From contig NZ_QUZU01000027.1 of assembly GCF_004682055.1 (NCBI RefSeq), positions 1-64,000 on the forward strand: DNA of 64,000 nt, written 5' to 3'. Shown piece after piece: positions 42,630 to 50,979 of the stretch. Under the pieces are notes generated by a model. That model searched no databases and was not told the origin of the DNA. It saw nothing but the letters and a program-made list of their open reading frames with translations. Every line of letters starts with the position of its first letter. Positions within the stretch are counted from its first letter, which is position 1. The position numbers and the translations under genes are program-made. This stretch comes from Pseudomonas kairouanensis. GTDB lineage: Bacteria; Pseudomonadota; Gammaproteobacteria; Pseudomonadales; Pseudomonadaceae.

Positions 42630-43244
42630 ATGACCGAACCTGCGCCGCTTTCCCGTCCGCAACTTCGACGCATGTTGCGCAAGGCCCGCCGTGCTCTTAC
42701 GCCGAGCGAGCAGCGCAAGGCCGCCCACGGCCTGTATCGGCAACTGGCACAGCACCCGCTGTTTCGCCGGGCCAAACATATTTCCCTATACCTACCGACG
42801 GACGGTGAAATCGACCCGCGCCTGCTGCTGCGTGCTGCCCAGCGCCGGGGCAAGGCCACCTACCTGCCGGTGCTCAGCGCCTGGCCACGGACCAAGATGG
42901 TGTTCCAGCGCGTGCGCCCCGGTGAAAAGCTGCTGCCCAACCGCTTTCGCATTCTTGAACCACGGGTAAACATCAGCCGGCAACGCAAGGTGTGGGCGCT
43001 GGACCTGGTGCTGCTACCGTTGGTGGGGTTCGATGAGACGGGTGGGCGCCTGGGGATGGGCGGCGGGTTCTACGACCGCAGCCTCGCCTACCTGGCGCGG
43101 CGCCAGAGCTGGCGCAAGCCGACGTTGCTGGGCCTGGCCCACGAATGTCAGAAAGTCGAGCAGCTGGTGCAGGCGAGTTGGGATGTGCCGTTGGTGGGCA
43201 CCGTCACCGATAAGGGTTGGTACATCGCGCAGACGCCGCAATAA
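42630..43244 (+). CDS. ygfA: 5-formyltetrahydrofolate cyclo-ligase
   Basis: A 204-residue ATP-dependent enzyme that recycles 5-formyl-THF to 5,10-methenyl-THF. The N-terminal basic 'LRRMLRKARRAL', the substrate region 'ISLYLPTDGEID' and the ATP-phosphate loop 'GGRLGMGGGFYDRSLAYL' are seen. The start at 42630 (MTEPAPLSRPQ) is just past the terminator. It is often co-transcribed with 6S RNA. Confidence 0.94.
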   Translation: MTEPAPLSRPQLRRMLRKARRALTPSEQRKAAHGLYRQLAQHPLFRRAKHISLYLPTDGEIDPRLLLRAAQRRGKATYLPVLSAWPRTKMVFQRVRPGEKLLPNRFRILEPRVNISRQRKVWALDLVLLPLVGFDETGGRLGMGGGFYDRSLAYLARRQSWRKPTLLGLAHECQKVEQLVQASWDVPLVGTVTDKGWYIAQTPQ

Positions 43245-43265
43245 AAGCGGCGCCTGGAAGAAGGG

Positions 43266-43415
43266 TCAGCGTTTGAACGGTTGCGGCTGTTGCTGGGTCA
43301 GTTCAACGGGAGCATCGGTCTTGTTCGACCACAAGCTTTGCGCATACCCGGTGGTCACGACGCCCAGACCAAACAAAATAACCAAAATCCATAGTAAATC
43401 CGGTTTACGTTGCAT
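43266..43415 (-). CDS. 49-residue single-span membrane microprotein
   Basis: A short reading frame opening MQRKPDLLWILVILFGLG (49 residues in all). There is one hydrophobic span at about 7-25 and a polar, Gln/Pro-rich tail ending 'QQQPQPFKR'. The start has a strong AAGGGGGG ribosome site about six bases upstream. It converges on ygfA with a 21-base gap. The 'GYAQSLWSNK' segment after the span suggests either a small inner-membrane protein or, less likely, an uncleaved signal. The function is unknown. Confidence 0.72.
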   Translation of the reverse strand: MQRKPDLLWILVILFGLGVVTTGYAQSLWSNKTDAPVELTQQQPQPFKR

Positions 43416-43610
43416 CGATTGCCCCCCTTCAGGCACCTCGTACACGATGACAACAACGTTCCAAAGTAGTCCGTTGCAGCTGCGTCAAGCTTTAAAAGCC
43501 GGCATTCTGCGGTAACGTGAACCAACACGCAAACCTTGGCGCCAACCGACTGTCGGTTTGTCATTAAATTGCCAGACAACTTGCCCACTGCCTTTTTCAG
43601 GAGCCCAAAA

Positions 43611-44060
43611 ATGGCCTACTGGCTGATGAAATCCGAGCCCGACGAACTCTCCATCAAAGGCCTGGAAAAGCTCGGCCAAGCGCGCTGGGATGGGGTGCGC
43701 AATTACCAGGCGCGCAACTTTCTGCGCGCCATGGCCGAGGGTGACGAGTTTTTCTTCTATCACTCCAGCTGCCCCGAGCCAGGGATTGCCGGCATCGGCA
43801 AAATCATCAAGGCGGCTTACCCGGACCCCACTGCCCTGGAACCGCAAAGCCATTATTTCGACGCCAAGGCCAGCGCGGAGAAAAACCCGTGGAGCGCCAT
43901 TGATGTGGCGCACGTCAAAACCTTCCCCAAGGTGCTGGGCCTGGGCTACCTGAAACAACAAACGGCGCTCGCCGAATTGCCCTTGGTGCAAAAAGGCAGC
44001 CGGCTTTCGGTGATGCCTGTGACTGCCGAACAATGGGCAGCCGTGCTCCAACTGCGTTAA
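43611..44060 (+). CDS. EVE-domain (PUA-like) protein
   Basis: A 149-residue single-domain EVE protein: 'AYWLMKSEPDELSI', 'RWDGVRNYQARNFLRAM' and 'EFFFYHSSCPEPGIAGIGKI' line the modified-base-binding pocket known in this fold. EVE domains bind modified nucleotides; stand-alone copies like this are widespread in proteobacteria, near housekeeping genes. The ATG at 43611 (MAYWLMKSE) has a CAGGAG site. Confidence 0.92.
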   Translation: MAYWLMKSEPDELSIKGLEKLGQARWDGVRNYQARNFLRAMAEGDEFFFYHSSCPEPGIAGIGKIIKAAYPDPTALEPQSHYFDAKASAEKNPWSAIDVAHVKTFPKVLGLGYLKQQTALAELPLVQKGSRLSVMPVTAEQWAAVLQLR

Positions 44061-44061
44061 C

Positions 44062-44161
44062 TGTAGGAGCGAGCTTGCTCGCGAAAAACGCAAAGTCACC
44101 GCGCCCTTACAGACGGACCGCGCTATCGTTGACGTTTTTCGCGAGCAAGCTCGCTCCTACA
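44062..44161. repeat. REP doublet, 'tgtaggagcgag' type
   Basis: Arms 'tgtaggagcgagcttgctcg' and 'cgagcaagctcgctcctaca'. The centre ends in 'cgctatcgttgacgttttt', the reverse complement of the centre start of the element at 18369. It begins two bases after the EVE gene stop. Confidence 0.9.
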
Positions 44162-44236
44162 GTTCATTTGACCGGCATCAACCGCCCTGGAGCGCCCACC
44201 GGTCAAACTAGGACGCTAATGCCGCAGGAAGCCGCC

Positions 44237-45202
44237 ATGTCGACGAACCACCACATCTCCCGTTTTTTCGCCATCGCATTGATCGCTCTGCTGCTGGGCG
44301 CTGGCGGCTTTGGTTACTGGCGCTCCACCCAGGACCGCCTGCCCGAAGGCCTGAGCATGGGCAACGGCCGCCTGGAATCCACCGAAGTGCAGATCGCCGC
44401 CAAGATCCCCGGGCGCCTGGCCGAAGTGCGCGTGGATGAAGGCGACAAAGTGCTCAAGGGCCAGTTGCTGGCGCGCATGGACACCCGCACCCTCGAAGCC
44501 CAACGCGCCCAGGCCGAAGCCGAAGTGCTGCGTGCCAAGGAAAACTTCGCCGCCGCCGAGGCCAACGTGCAGCTGCGCCAGAGCGAGCAACTGTTGGCCA
44601 ACCAGGAACTCAAGCGCACCCAGGAGCTGTACAAACGTGGCTTTGCCAGCACCCAGTTGATCGATCAACAGCAGGCGCGGCAGAACACCGGCAACGCGGC
44701 GGTGATCGCTGCGCAAGCCCAGGTCAATTCGGTCAAGGCCACCATCGGCGCCGCCCAGGCCCAAGTGGCCCAACTCACCAGCGAAATTGATGACAGCAGC
44801 CTGCGCGCGCCCATCGACGGGATCATCCAGCTGCGCCTGGCCGAACCCGGCGAAGTGCTCGGCGCGGGCGGACGCGTTCTCTTGCTGATCGATCCCAATG
44901 ACCAGTACATGAACCTCTACCTGCCCGCCTCCGTCACCGGCCGCCTGACCGTCGGCAGCGATGCGCGCATCCTGCTCGACGCCCTGCCCCAGCAACCGCT
45001 GCCGGCCAAGATCAGCTTTGTCGCGGCCAAATCCCAGTTCACCCCCAAGGAAGTGGAAACCCGCGACGAACGCCAGAAGCTGGTGTTTCGCGTCAAACTG
45101 CGCCTGACCCAACCCAGTACCGTGCCCCAGGCCAAGCCCGGTATGCCCGGCGCTGGCTATGTGCGTACGGCTGACATCGACTGGCCGGCCAACCTGCAAT
45201 GA
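44237..45202 (+). CDS. HlyD-family membrane fusion protein (YhiI-like)
   Basis: A 321-residue periplasmic adaptor anchored by one N-terminal span (about residues 10-28). It has the lipoyl-like halves ('GRLAEVRVDEGDKVLKGQLL' and 'IDGIIQLRLAEPGEVLGAGG') around an Ala/Gln-rich coiled-coil hairpin, then a beta-barrel domain. It heads a three-gene exporter operon with the RbbA-like and YhhJ-like genes and overlaps the next gene by four bases. The start at 44237 (MSTNHHISRF) has an AGGAAG site. Confidence 0.9.
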   Translation: MSTNHHISRFFAIALIALLLGAGGFGYWRSTQDRLPEGLSMGNGRLESTEVQIAAKIPGRLAEVRVDEGDKVLKGQLLARMDTRTLEAQRAQAEAEVLRAKENFAAAEANVQLRQSEQLLANQELKRTQELYKRGFASTQLIDQQQARQNTGNAAVIAAQAQVNSVKATIGAAQAQVAQLTSEIDDSSLRAPIDGIIQLRLAEPGEVLGAGGRVLLLIDPNDQYMNLYLPASVTGRLTVGSDARILLDALPQQPLPAKISFVAAKSQFTPKEVETRDERQKLVFRVKLRLTQPSTVPQAKPGMPGAGYVRTADIDWPANLQ

Positions 45203-47916
45203 CCGGCCTGGCGCTGCACGCCATCGGCATCAACCATCGCTACGGCAAGCAACAGGCACTGCTCGACATCCGCTTCAGCCTGCCGGCCGGCACCCGTTGC
45301 GGGTTGATCGGCCCCGATGGCGCAGGCAAATCGAGCCTGCTGGGCCTGATCGCAGGGGTTAAAAAGCTTCAGGACGGCCAGTTGGACGTACTGGGTGGCG
45401 CCATTGACGACCGGCGCCATCGCAACAGCCTGTACCCGCGCATCGCCTTCATGCCCCAAGGCCTGGGTGGCAACCTGTACCCCGAGTTGTCCATCAACGA
45501 AAACATCCGTTTCTTCGCCACCCTGTTCGGCTTGTCCAAGGATGAGTGCGACCAGCGCATGCACAACCTGCTGCTGGCCACCGACCTTGCGCGCTTTGAC
45601 GAGCGCCCGGCGGGCAAACTTTCCGGCGGTATGAAACAAAAGCTCGGCCTGTGCTGCGCGCTGATCCACGACCCGGACCTGCTGATCCTCGACGAACCCA
45701 CCACCGGGGTCGATCCGCTGTCCCGCCGCCGCTTCTGGGAACTGGTCGAAAGCGTACGCAATGAGCGCCCGCAACTGACGCTACTGGTGGCCACGGCCTA
45801 CATGGAGGAAGCCGAGCAATTCGAACACTGCCTGATGCTCGATCGCGGCAAGCTGATCGCCGACGGCCTCACCCGCGACCTGGCTGCGGCCACACCCAGC
45901 GGCAAACTCGATGAGGCGTTCACCCACTTCCAGGGCGACAGCGCCCACGACAGCCAGCCTTTGGTGATCCCGCCGCGCGCAAGCACCAACCGCGACATCG
46001 CCATCGAGGCCCACGACCTGACCCTGCGCTTTGGCGACTTCACGGCGGTCAACAAGGTCAGTTTCGCCATTGGCCGGGGCGAGATCTTTGGGTTTCTCGG
46101 CTCCAACGGCTGCGGCAAGACCACCACCATGAAAGTCCTCACCGGCTTGATGCCCGCCACCGAAGGCAGTGCGAAGCTGCTGGGCAACCCGGTGAACGCC
46201 AAGGACCTGGCCACCCGCAAGCGCGTGGGCTTCATGTCGCAGAGCTTCTCGTTGTACGGCGAACTCAGCGTGCGCCAGAACCTGGTGCTGCATGCGCAAC
46301 TGTTTGACCTGCCCAAGACCGACAGCGGCCCACGTATCGATGAGTTGATCCAGCGGTTTGACCTCGGTGAAGTTGCCGAGCAACCGTCTGGCGAATTACC
46401 CCTGGGCCTGCGCCAACGCCTGTCACTGGCGGTGGCGGTGCTGCATCGCCCGGAAGTGCTGATCCTGGACGAGCCCACCTCAGGCGTCGACCCGGCGGCG
46501 CGGGATGATTTCTGGCGGCTGCTGATCGAGCTGTCCCGCGAGCAAGGCGTGACGATTTTCCTGTCTACCCACTTTATGAACGAAGCCCAGCGCTGCGACC
46601 GCATCTCGCTGATGCACGCCGGCAAGGTGCTGGCCTGCGACACGCCACACGCGCTGCAACAGCAGTTCCAGGGCGACACGCTTGAGGCGGCATTCGTCAC
46701 CTGCCTGGAACAAGCCCAAGGTGAACCCGAACCCCAGGCGCCCGCCACCACGGTCAACCAAACCACTGCACCGCCCGTGAGCAAACGCGGTTTCAGCCTG
46801 GCCCGCCTGCTGGCCGTGGCCAGCCGTGAAGGCAAGGAGTTGCTGCGAGACAAAGTGCGCATGGCCTTCGCCCTGCTGGGAGCGCTGTTCATGATGGTGA
46901 TCTTTGGCTACGGCATTTCCCTGGATGTGGAAAACCTGGCCTTCGCCGTCTACGACCAGGACCAGACCCCGCAGAGCCGCGCCTACCTTGAGGCGTTCCG
47001 CAGTTCGCGCTATTTCGCCGAGCAGTCCCCGATCCAGAACGCCAACGAACTGCACCGGCGCCTGCAACGCTCGGAAATCAAACTGGCGGTGGAAATCCCG
47101 CCGGGCTTTGGCCGCGACCTGTACGCCGGTCGCCAACCCAGCGTCGCGGCGTGGCTCGACGGCGGCATGCCGTTTCGCGCAGAAACCAGCCGCAACTACG
47201 TCGAGGCCGTGCACCAGGGCAACCTTCAACAACTGGCCGAACTGAGCAGCCTACCTCGCAGCAGCCAAGGCGCGGCCCAGTTGGAAACGCGCTTTCGCTA
47301 CAACCAGGACGTGGTCAGTGTGAATGCCATCGGCCCCGGCGTAATGGCGCTGATCCTGGCGTTTATCCCGGCAATGCTCACGGCCCTGGGCATCGTGCGC
47401 GAAAAGGAGCTGGGCTCGATCACCAACTTCTACGCCACGCCCCTGACCCGCCTGGAGTTCCTGCTGGGTAAACAGGCGCCGTACCTGGCGGTAAGCCTGG
47501 TCAACCTGGCCCTGCTGGTGGCGATGAACCGCTGGCTCTTTGGCGTGCCGTTCAAGGGCAGCGGTATGACCCTGGCGTTCGGCGGCCTGCTGTACGTGCT
47601 GGCCACCACCAGCATGGGCCTGCTGATTTCCGCGTTCACCCGCACCCAGATCGCGGCGATCCTGGGCACCATGATCATCACCAGCCTGCCGACCATCCAG
47701 TTTTCCGGGCTGATCGTGCCGCGCTCGTCTCTGGAAGGCGCGGCCGCACTGATGGGCATGCTGTTTCCGGCGGGGCATTTCCTTGATATTGCGGTAGGCA
47801 CCTTCACCAAAGCCCTGGACCTGCGCCAGTTATGGCCGCAGTGCCTGGCGTTGTTCGGGTTCTTTGTCGGGTTCACCGGGCTGAGCCTGGTCATGCTCAA
47901 GAAGCAGGAGGCCTGA
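45199..47916 (+). CDS. Fused double-ATPase and permease ABC exporter (RbbA/YhiH-like)
   Basis: A 905-residue protein with two ABC ATPase domains and an ABC-2 permease in one chain. The first ATPase has Walker A 'GPDGAGKSS' at 38-46 and 'LSGGMKQKLGL'. The second has 'GSNGCGKTT' near 302 and a less usual signature, 'PLGLRQRLSL', without the normal LSGGQ. The permease part (about 550-900) has about six spans and a large periplasmic loop. Length and architecture match E. coli RbbA (911 residues), once linked to ribosomes; in this yhiI-rbbA-yhhJ context an export role is more direct. The substrate is unknown. Confidence 0.92.
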   Translation: MTGLALHAIGINHRYGKQQALLDIRFSLPAGTRCGLIGPDGAGKSSLLGLIAGVKKLQDGQLDVLGGAIDDRRHRNSLYPRIAFMPQGLGGNLYPELSINENIRFFATLFGLSKDECDQRMHNLLLATDLARFDERPAGKLSGGMKQKLGLCCALIHDPDLLILDEPTTGVDPLSRRRFWELVESVRNERPQLTLLVATAYMEEAEQFEHCLMLDRGKLIADGLTRDLAAATPSGKLDEAFTHFQGDSAHDSQPLVIPPRASTNRDIAIEAHDLTLRFGDFTAVNKVSFAIGRGEIFGFLGSNGCGKTTTMKVLTGLMPATEGSAKLLGNPVNAKDLATRKRVGFMSQSFSLYGELSVRQNLVLHAQLFDLPKTDSGPRIDELIQRFDLGEVAEQPSGELPLGLRQRLSLAVAVLHRPEVLILDEPTSGVDPAARDDFWRLLIELSREQGVTIFLSTHFMNEAQRCDRISLMHAGKVLACDTPHALQQQFQGDTLEAAFVTCLEQAQGEPEPQAPATTVNQTTAPPVSKRGFSLARLLAVASREGKELLRDKVRMAFALLGALFMMVIFGYGISLDVENLAFAVYDQDQTPQSRAYLEAFRSSRYFAEQSPIQNANELHRRLQRSEIKLAVEIPPGFGRDLYAGRQPSVAAWLDGGMPFRAETSRNYVEAVHQGNLQQLAELSSLPRSSQGAAQLETRFRYNQDVVSVNAIGPGVMALILAFIPAMLTALGIVREKELGSITNFYATPLTRLEFLLGKQAPYLAVSLVNLALLVAMNRWLFGVPFKGSGMTLAFGGLLYVLATTSMGLLISAFTRTQIAAILGTMIITSLPTIQFSGLIVPRSSLEGAAALMGMLFPAGHFLDIAVGTFTKALDLRQLWPQCLALFGFFVGFTGLSLVMLKKQEA

Positions 47917-49034
47917 TGCCTAAGTTCGCCCACATCCTACGGCTAGGCCTCAAGGAATTGACCAGCCTGCGCCACGACAGCGTGCTGCTGCTGTTTCTGT
48001 TCTACGCCTTCACGGTGGCCATCTATATGCCGGCGGCCGGTTCGGTGATCGGTGTGCACAACGCCAGCGTGGCGTTTATCGATGAAGACCACAGTGCGCT
48101 CTCGCGCCAGATGGCCGAAGCACTGCAGCCGCCCGAGTTTCAACCCCCCGTGCCATTGGCGTATGACCAGCTGGACAAGGTCATGGACAGCGGCGAATAC
48201 ACCTTCGTGATCAACGTACCGGCGAACTTCCAGGCCGATCTGCTGGCCGGGCGCCAACCGGGCGTGCAGGTGAACGTGGATGCCACGGCGATGAGCCAGG
48301 CGTTTATGGGCGCGGGGTATATCGGGCGGATTTTCCAGCGAGAGCTGCTGGCGTATGGCGGCCAGGCCGATGCCACCAGCCATGCACCCGCGCTGCTCAC
48401 CACCCGCGCGTTGTTCAATACCAACCTGGAAGGCGGCTGGTTTTTGGCCGTGATCCAGATCGTCAACAACATCACCATCCTTGCCATCGTGCTCACCGGC
48501 ACCGCGTTGCTGCGTGAGCGCGAGCACGGCACCCTCGACCATTTGCTGGTGCTGCCACTCACCGCGCTGGAGATCATGCTGGCGAAAATCTGGAGCAACA
48601 TGCTGGTGGTGGTGTTGTGTACCTGGGTGTCGCTGGAGGTGGTGGTCAAGGGCTTGCTGGGTGTGCCTTTGGCAGGGTCGCTGAGCCTGTTCCTGTTGGT
48701 GACGGCGCTGTATCTGTTTGCCAGTACGGCGCTGGGCATCTTCCTGGCCACCCTCGCCCGCTCGACGCCTCAGTTCGGCTTGTTGGCGATCCCGGTGATT
48801 ATCCCGATGCTGTTGTTGTCAGGCGGCAGTACGCCATTGGACAGCATGCCCGAGTGGTTGCAGTGGGTGATGCAGGGGTCGCCGTCGACGCACTTTGTGA
48901 GCTTGAGCGCGGCGATTCTGTTTCGGGATGCGGGGGTTGGCGTGGTGTGGCCGGATTTGCTGGCGTTGGCGGGGATTGGGTTGGTGTTTTTCCTGGTGGC
49001 GTTGGCGCGGTTCAGGAAGAGTTTGGCCTCTTGA
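47916..49034 (+). CDS. ABC-2 type exporter permease (YhhJ-like)
   Basis: A 372-residue permease: one N-terminal span ('SVLLLFLFYAFTVAIYMPA'), a periplasmic domain of about 150 residues, and five C-terminal spans. It resembles the permease part of the fused upstream protein and probably pairs with it. The start overlaps the upstream stop by one base (TGATG), indicating coupled translation. Confidence 0.92.
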   Translation: MPKFAHILRLGLKELTSLRHDSVLLLFLFYAFTVAIYMPAAGSVIGVHNASVAFIDEDHSALSRQMAEALQPPEFQPPVPLAYDQLDKVMDSGEYTFVINVPANFQADLLAGRQPGVQVNVDATAMSQAFMGAGYIGRIFQRELLAYGGQADATSHAPALLTTRALFNTNLEGGWFLAVIQIVNNITILAIVLTGTALLREREHGTLDHLLVLPLTALEIMLAKIWSNMLVVVLCTWVSLEVVVKGLLGVPLAGSLSLFLLVTALYLFASTALGIFLATLARSTPQFGLLAIPVIIPMLLLSGGSTPLDSMPEWLQWVMQGSPSTHFVSLSAAILFRDAGVGVVWPDLLALAGIGLVFFLVALARFRKSLAS

Positions 49035-49051
49035 GGTGACTGTCAGGGCCA

Positions 49052-49134
49052 CTTCGCGAGCAAGCCCGCTCCCACAGTTGGCCGCGTTTCAACATGAAAA
49101 TGCGATCGAATGTGGGAGCGGGCTTGCTCGCGAA
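49052..49134. repeat. REP doublet, tail-facing
   Basis: Opens 'cttcgcgagcaagcccgctc' and closes 'gagcgggcttgctcgcgaa', with a 30-base centre. It lies between the converging yhhJ-like and fliL-like genes. Confidence 0.9.
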
Positions 49135-49152
49135 TGGCGCGAAGCGCCGCCG

Positions 49153-49560
49153 TTACTGAATGATCAGGTTGTTGAACAACAGGTCTTCCACCACCGGCTT
49201 GCCGGTTTCGTCATTCATCACTTGCTGGGTCTGTTTCAGGGCTTCCTGGCGCAGTTTCTCTTTGCCTTCCACCGTGCTCATGGTCTCGTTGGTCTGCTGG
49301 GTGAACAGCGCCACCAGTTGGTTGCGGATCAACGCGTCGTTGGCTTTGACCGCAGCGGCCGCTTCGGGGCCGGTCACGCGCAGGGCGATGTCGGCCTTGA
49401 ACACCTTGAGTTTCGCGGTGCCGTCCAGGCCATAGTTACCCACGAACGGCGGGCTGAGGCTGATGTAGCTGATCTTCGGCGCCTCGCCTTCTTTGGCCTC
49501 TTCGGCCTGGGCTGCCATCGGCAAGGTCAGGGCCAGCATCAACAGGATCCACGCTTTCAC
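49153..49560 (-). CDS. FliL-like exported protein outside flagellar genes
   Basis: A 135-residue protein with a signal peptide (cleavage AQA-EE near residue 19) and a FliL-type domain ('YISLSPPFVGNYG', 'FKADIALRVTGPEAAAAVKANDALIRNQLVALF' in outline). Unlike flagellar FliL it seems to be cleaved rather than anchored. The start at 49560 is GTG with an AGAGGA site. No flagellar gene is near; a stator-related or other envelope role is open. Confidence 0.82.
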   Translation of the reverse strand: MKAWILLMLALTLPMAAQAEEAKEGEAPKISYISLSPPFVGNYGLDGTAKLKVFKADIALRVTGPEAAAAVKANDALIRNQLVALFTQQTNETMSTVEGKEKLRQEALKQTQQVMNDETGKPVVEDLLFNNLIIQ

Positions 49561-49709
49561 AGTTCATTCCTCTCATTCGGTGGCCAGTAGCATAACGCTA
49601 GCAAGGCTGAGTACAAGCTTATGGCGACTTATCAGGCCGGGGCATGCTCGTTGACCCACTCGCCTACCCTCCTACACTTATCGGCCACGACGCCAAAAGG
49701 AATAGTCCG

Positions 49710-50687
49710 ATGAAAGCTGTGCTGTGCAAAGCCTTCGGCCCCGCCGAAACCCTGGTGCTGGAAGAAATCGAGAGCCCAGCGATCAAGAAGAACGAAGTTT
49801 TGCTGGAGGTGCATGCCGCCGGAGTCAACTTTCCGGACACCCTGATCATCGAAGGCAAGTACCAGTTCAAACCGCCCTTCCCGTTTTCGCCGGGTGGCGA
49901 AGCGGCAGGCGTGGTCAGTGAAGTGGGCGAAAAGGTCAGCCATTTGAAGGTCGGCGACCGCGTCATGGCGCTGACTGGCTGGGGCAGCTTTGCCGAGCAG
50001 GTCGCAGTGCCGGGCTATAACGTGCTGCCGATTCCGCCCAGCATGGACTTCAACACCGCCGCGGCCTTCAGCATGACCTACGGCACCTCCATGCACGCCC
50101 TCAAACAACGGGCCAACCTGCAACCCGGCGAAACCCTGCTGGTGCTCGGCGCCTCCGGTGGCGTGGGCCTGGCCGCCGTGGAAATCGGCAAGGCCATGGG
50201 CGCCCGCGTCATCGCAGCGGCCAGCAGTGCCGACAAACTCGCCGTGGCCAAGGCGGCCGGCGCCGATGAGTTGATCAACTACAGCGAAACCAGCCTGAAA
50301 GACGAGATCAAGCGCCTCACCGACGGCAACGGCGCCGATGTGATCTACGACCCGGTGGGCGGCGACCTGTTTGACCAGGCCATCCGCAGCATTGCCTGGA
50401 ACGGCCGCTTGCTGGTGGTGGGGTTTGCCAGCGGGCGCATTCCCGAACTGCCGGTGAACCTGGCGCTGCTCAAGGGTGCGGCGGTGGTCGGGGTGTTCTG
50501 GGGCTCGTTCGCCCAGCGCCAGCCGCAGGACAATGCGGCGAATTTCCAGCAGTTGTTTGGGTGGCATGCCGAGGGCAAGTTGAAGCCGTTGGTGTCGCAG
50601 GTGTATCCGCTGGAACAGGCGGCCCAGGCGATCAATGATCTGGGGCAGCGTCGAGCGGTGGGCAAAGTGGTCGTCCAAACCCGCTAA
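49710..50687 (+). CDS. NADPH:quinone oxidoreductase-type medium-chain reductase
   Basis: A 325-residue zinc-independent MDR enzyme. The N-terminal catalytic half has 'AAGVNFPDTLIIEGKY' and 'GGEAAGVVSEVGEKV', the Rossmann half 'LGASGGVGLAAVEIGKAMGA'. It probably reduces quinones or enones with NADPH. The frame is open further up; the start at 49710 (MKAVLCKAFG) is the family start. Confidence 0.9.
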   Translation: MKAVLCKAFGPAETLVLEEIESPAIKKNEVLLEVHAAGVNFPDTLIIEGKYQFKPPFPFSPGGEAAGVVSEVGEKVSHLKVGDRVMALTGWGSFAEQVAVPGYNVLPIPPSMDFNTAAAFSMTYGTSMHALKQRANLQPGETLLVLGASGGVGLAAVEIGKAMGARVIAAASSADKLAVAKAAGADELINYSETSLKDEIKRLTDGNGADVIYDPVGGDLFDQAIRSIAWNGRLLVVGFASGRIPELPVNLALLKGAAVVGVFWGSFAQRQPQDNAANFQQLFGWHAEGKLKPLVSQVYPLEQAAQAINDLGQRRAVGKVVVQTR

Positions 50688-50707
50688 TAGCTTTGAAATG
50701 CGATCAG

Positions 50708-50797
50708 TGTGGGAGCGGGCTTGCTCGCGAAGGCGGTGTGTCAGTCAATACATTCGGTGACTGACCCACCGCTTTCGCGAGCAAGCCCGCTCCCACA
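50708..50797. repeat. REP doublet upstream of glpT
   Basis: Arms 'tgtgggagcgggcttgctcg' and 'cgagcaagcccgctcccaca' with a 'gtgtcagtca...gtgactgac' centre. It separates the oxidoreductase gene from the glpT promoter. Confidence 0.9.
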
Positions 50798-50853
50798 TTT
50801 TGATCTCCACTGTCTGGAGCGCATCTAACGACCCACACTTACCCATTCGCGAC

Positions 50854-50871
50854 ATGTTCGTAAAAGAACAC
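50854..50871 (+). promoter_or_regulatory. GlpR operator-like site 1
   Basis: 'atgttcgtaaaagaacac' has perfect arms TGTTC and GAACA. It resembles the GlpR operator (ATGTTCG..TA..CGAACAT) known in enteric bacteria and Pseudomonas. It lies about 110 bases before glpT. Confidence 0.6.
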
Positions 50872-50915
50872 GCACTGGCTCCCATTTCCTGTGTTTGCAG
50901 ATAAGAGGCGATGCT

Positions 50916-50932
50916 ATTTTCGGTAACGAAAC
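50916..50932 (+). promoter_or_regulatory. GlpR operator-like site 2
   Basis: 'attttcggtaacgaaac' has perfect arms TTTCG and CGAAA around GTAA, again the GlpR pattern. It lies 48 bases before the glpT start, about 62 bases from site 1. Confidence 0.6.
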
Positions 50933-50979
50933 TGTAACATTCGCATCCGCAGTCAAAACAAGAAATCTGGAGCTCTTGA

